Below are positions 6,967 to 8,243 of a stretch of DNA of 8,243 nt, piece by piece; the stretch's first letter is position 1; each line of letters opens with the position of its first letter. Under the pieces are notes generated by a model, which saw only the letters and a list, made by a program, of their open reading frames with translations, did not search any database and was not told where the DNA came from. This stretch comes from an uncultured Actinomycetes bacterium. GTDB lineage: Bacteria; Actinomycetota; Actinomycetes; Nanopelagicales; Nanopelagicaceae. The stretch lies in the NCBI GenBank assembly GCA_937860175.1, contig CALMBJ010000070.1, forward strand, positions 1 through 8,243, read 5' to 3'. Position numbers and translations under genes: made by a program.

Positions 6967-8243
6967 AGCTCTCATTCCAGCGTGAGGTCATGGGAAGGCG
7001 GCGGTCCTTTCCGAAGGCTCGGCCCGAGACCTTGGTGCCAGGTGGGTATTGGCGGCGCTTGTACTCGGCCTTATCCACCAATGAAATTACACGCCGAACT
7101 AGATCGGCATCAAAGCCATCAGCCAAAAGTGCTTCGTAGCCATGGTCCTCATCGACATAGGCGCGAAGCACCTGATCCAATAATGGATAGTCGGGCAAGG
7201 AATCTGAGTCCTTCTGATCTGGGCGAAGTTCAGCGCTTGGCTCTTTTGTAATGGAGCGTTCTGGAATTGGCGGTACTTCCCCGCGCTCTAGCGCCAAGGC
7301 GTTTCGATATCGCGATAAGGCCCAGACATCGGTTTTGTAAATATCTTTGATCGGAGCAAAGCCACCGACCGCATCGCCATACAAAGTTGAGTATCCAACC
7401 GCGAGCTCGCTCTTATTGCCCGTTGCCAAAACCAAGTGGCCCTCTTGATTTGAAATTCCCATCAGCGTTGTTCCACGCACACGGGCTTGCAGGTTTTCTT
7501 CTGCCAAACCCTTCAGCACAACATTGTCCATGAAGGCATCGACCATCGGTGCGATGGGTGTGATTCTGAAGTGAATGCCGGTGGCATCTGCCATCGCCTG
7601 AGCATCTTCTACTGAATGGCCAGATGAGTACTTGCTTGGCATCGCAACGCCATTTACTCGCTTTGCACCCAATGCATCAATTGCGATTGCTGCAACTAGC
7701 GCAGAATCAATACCGCCTGAAAGCCCTAGGACAACTGACCTAAATCCATTCTTGCCAACATAATCTCGAAGACCCATTACAAGTGCCTGCCACATTTCAG
7801 CCTCATTGGAAAGCCTTGTGGCTATTGCTGAATCAGCAGGTGTTGAATGCGATGTTGGCTCCTCTGAAATCACAACATCAGGTCGCGATGTTCCTTCGGC
7901 GCAATCAATATCGACAACAATTAACTGATCATCAAATTGTGGGGTGCGGGCAAGAACGGCTCCATCCTTACCAACAACGATGGTGTCGCCATCAAAGACA
8001 AGATCATCTTGACCGCCAGTCATGTTGACGTAGGCAACAGGGGCGCCAATTTCCTGGGCCCGCTTTTGTACTAGCGCCAATCGCACATCATCTTTATTGC
8101 GTTCAAATGGTGAACCGTTTGGAACAACCAACAACCCCGGTGTGCGAGATGCAACCGAATCCAATGAGTGCCAAATATCTTCACAGATCGCAACTGCGAC
8201 ATCGACCCCATGAATTCGCACTACAAGGCTTTGATCCCCTGGC
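6965..8243 (-). CDS. nadE: Glutamine-dependent NAD+ synthetase, 5' end outside the window
   Basis: Final step of NAD synthesis: ATP-dependent amidation of nicotinate adenine dinucleotide, with ammonia from glutamine. About 425 residues are visible and the frame continues through base 8243 with no start, so the N-terminus is missing. The visible part begins in the nitrilase-type glutaminase domain, where ICEDIW (nt about 8174-8191) carries the catalytic Cys and VPNGSPFERNK follows. The synthetase domain has the ATP-binding GLSGGIDSALVAA (nt about 7685-7723), LATGNKSELAVGYSTLYGDA, ITKEPSAELRPDQKDSDSLPDY and the usual end GRAFGKDRRLPMTSRW. The two-domain architecture means it uses glutamine rather than free ammonia. 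A GTG at 8219-8221 would give an open frame but lies inside the glutaminase domain and is not the start. The gene is upstream of the cys leader on the same strand but probably not in that operon. Confidence 0.95.
   Translation of the reverse strand, partial: PGDQSLVVRIHGVDVAVAICEDIWHSLDSVASRTPGLLVVPNGSPFERNKDDVRLALVQKRAQEIGAPVAYVNMTGGQDDLVFDGDTIVVGKDGAVLARTPQFDDQLIVVDIDCAEGTSRPDVVISEEPTSHSTPADSAIATRLSNEAEMWQALVMGLRDYVGKNGFRSVVLGLSGGIDSALVAAIAIDALGAKRVNGVAMPSKYSSGHSVEDAQAMADATGIHFRITPIAPMVDAFMDNVVLKGLAEENLQARVRGTTLMGISNQEGHLVLATGNKSELAVGYSTLYGDAVGGFAPIKDIYKTDVWALSRYRNALALERGEVPPIPERSITKEPSAELRPDQKDSDSLPDYPLLDQVLRAYVDEDHGYEALLADGFDADLVRRVISLVDKAEYKRRQYPPGTKVSGRAFGKDRRLPMTSRWNES

Noticed and set aside
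8219..8221. GTG start making nadE complete within the window
   Set aside because: The frame remains open to base 8243 with conserved glutaminase-domain residues (PGDQSLV) upstream, so the gene is cut by the window edge.

Overview
The window reads as a chromosomal, core-metabolism segment of a free-living actinobacterium with modest G+C (mid-to-high 40s % in the lines I sampled) and very short intergenic spaces. From memory, the closest relatives of Zur, GlnA2, CysK, LeuA and UppS are mycobacterial or streptomycete proteins. Low G+C, compaction and actinobacterial proteins together suggest a streamlined freshwater lineage such as the Nanopelagicales (acI); that placement is inference. I see no tRNA, rRNA, IS element, prophage gene or CRISPR array.

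Layout. On the + strand at the left edge are the 3' end of a ZIP-family metal transporter gene, with a histidine-rich tail, and an overlapping gene for the zinc repressor Zur. Zur converges on a long series of - strand genes, with only two bases between the stop codons. Read in their own direction (right to left) these are: nadE (5' end outside the window), a cysteine leader peptide, cysK, cysE, a glnA2-type glutamine synthetase gene, a leucine leader peptide with an RNA pseudoknot, leuA, recO and uppS. Zur next to uppS and recO is a conserved actinobacterial neighbourhood; the upstream genes cover sulfur/cysteine, nitrogen and leucine biosynthesis plus NAD synthesis.

The most informative parts are the two non-coding gaps. 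Upstream of leuA (3807-3953) is a 15-codon ORF with three consecutive Leu codons. Its 3' half can pair with downstream RNA to form a pseudoknot, matching the 'LEU element' described by comparative genomics in Actinobacteria. Upstream of cysK (6761-6964) is a 25-codon ORF ending in three closely spaced Cys codons; RNA around its first Cys codon is complementary to the bases just before the cysK ribosome binding site. Both leader ORFs have a TANNNT box exactly six bases before the ATG, no Shine-Dalgarno and an in-frame stop just upstream, so both probably start leaderless transcripts. Leucine and cysteine synthesis would then be controlled by ribosome stalling on the mRNA leader, probably at the level of translation because no U-tract terminators are visible. 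CysE is short and lacks the usual GVPG end of its hexapeptide domain but keeps a terminal Asp-Phe-X-X-Ile-like tail, consistent with binding to CysK encoded three bases upstream.

No wholly new system is evident; the leader architectures, the trimmed CysE and the GlnA2 lacking its adenylylation-loop region are the points worth following up.
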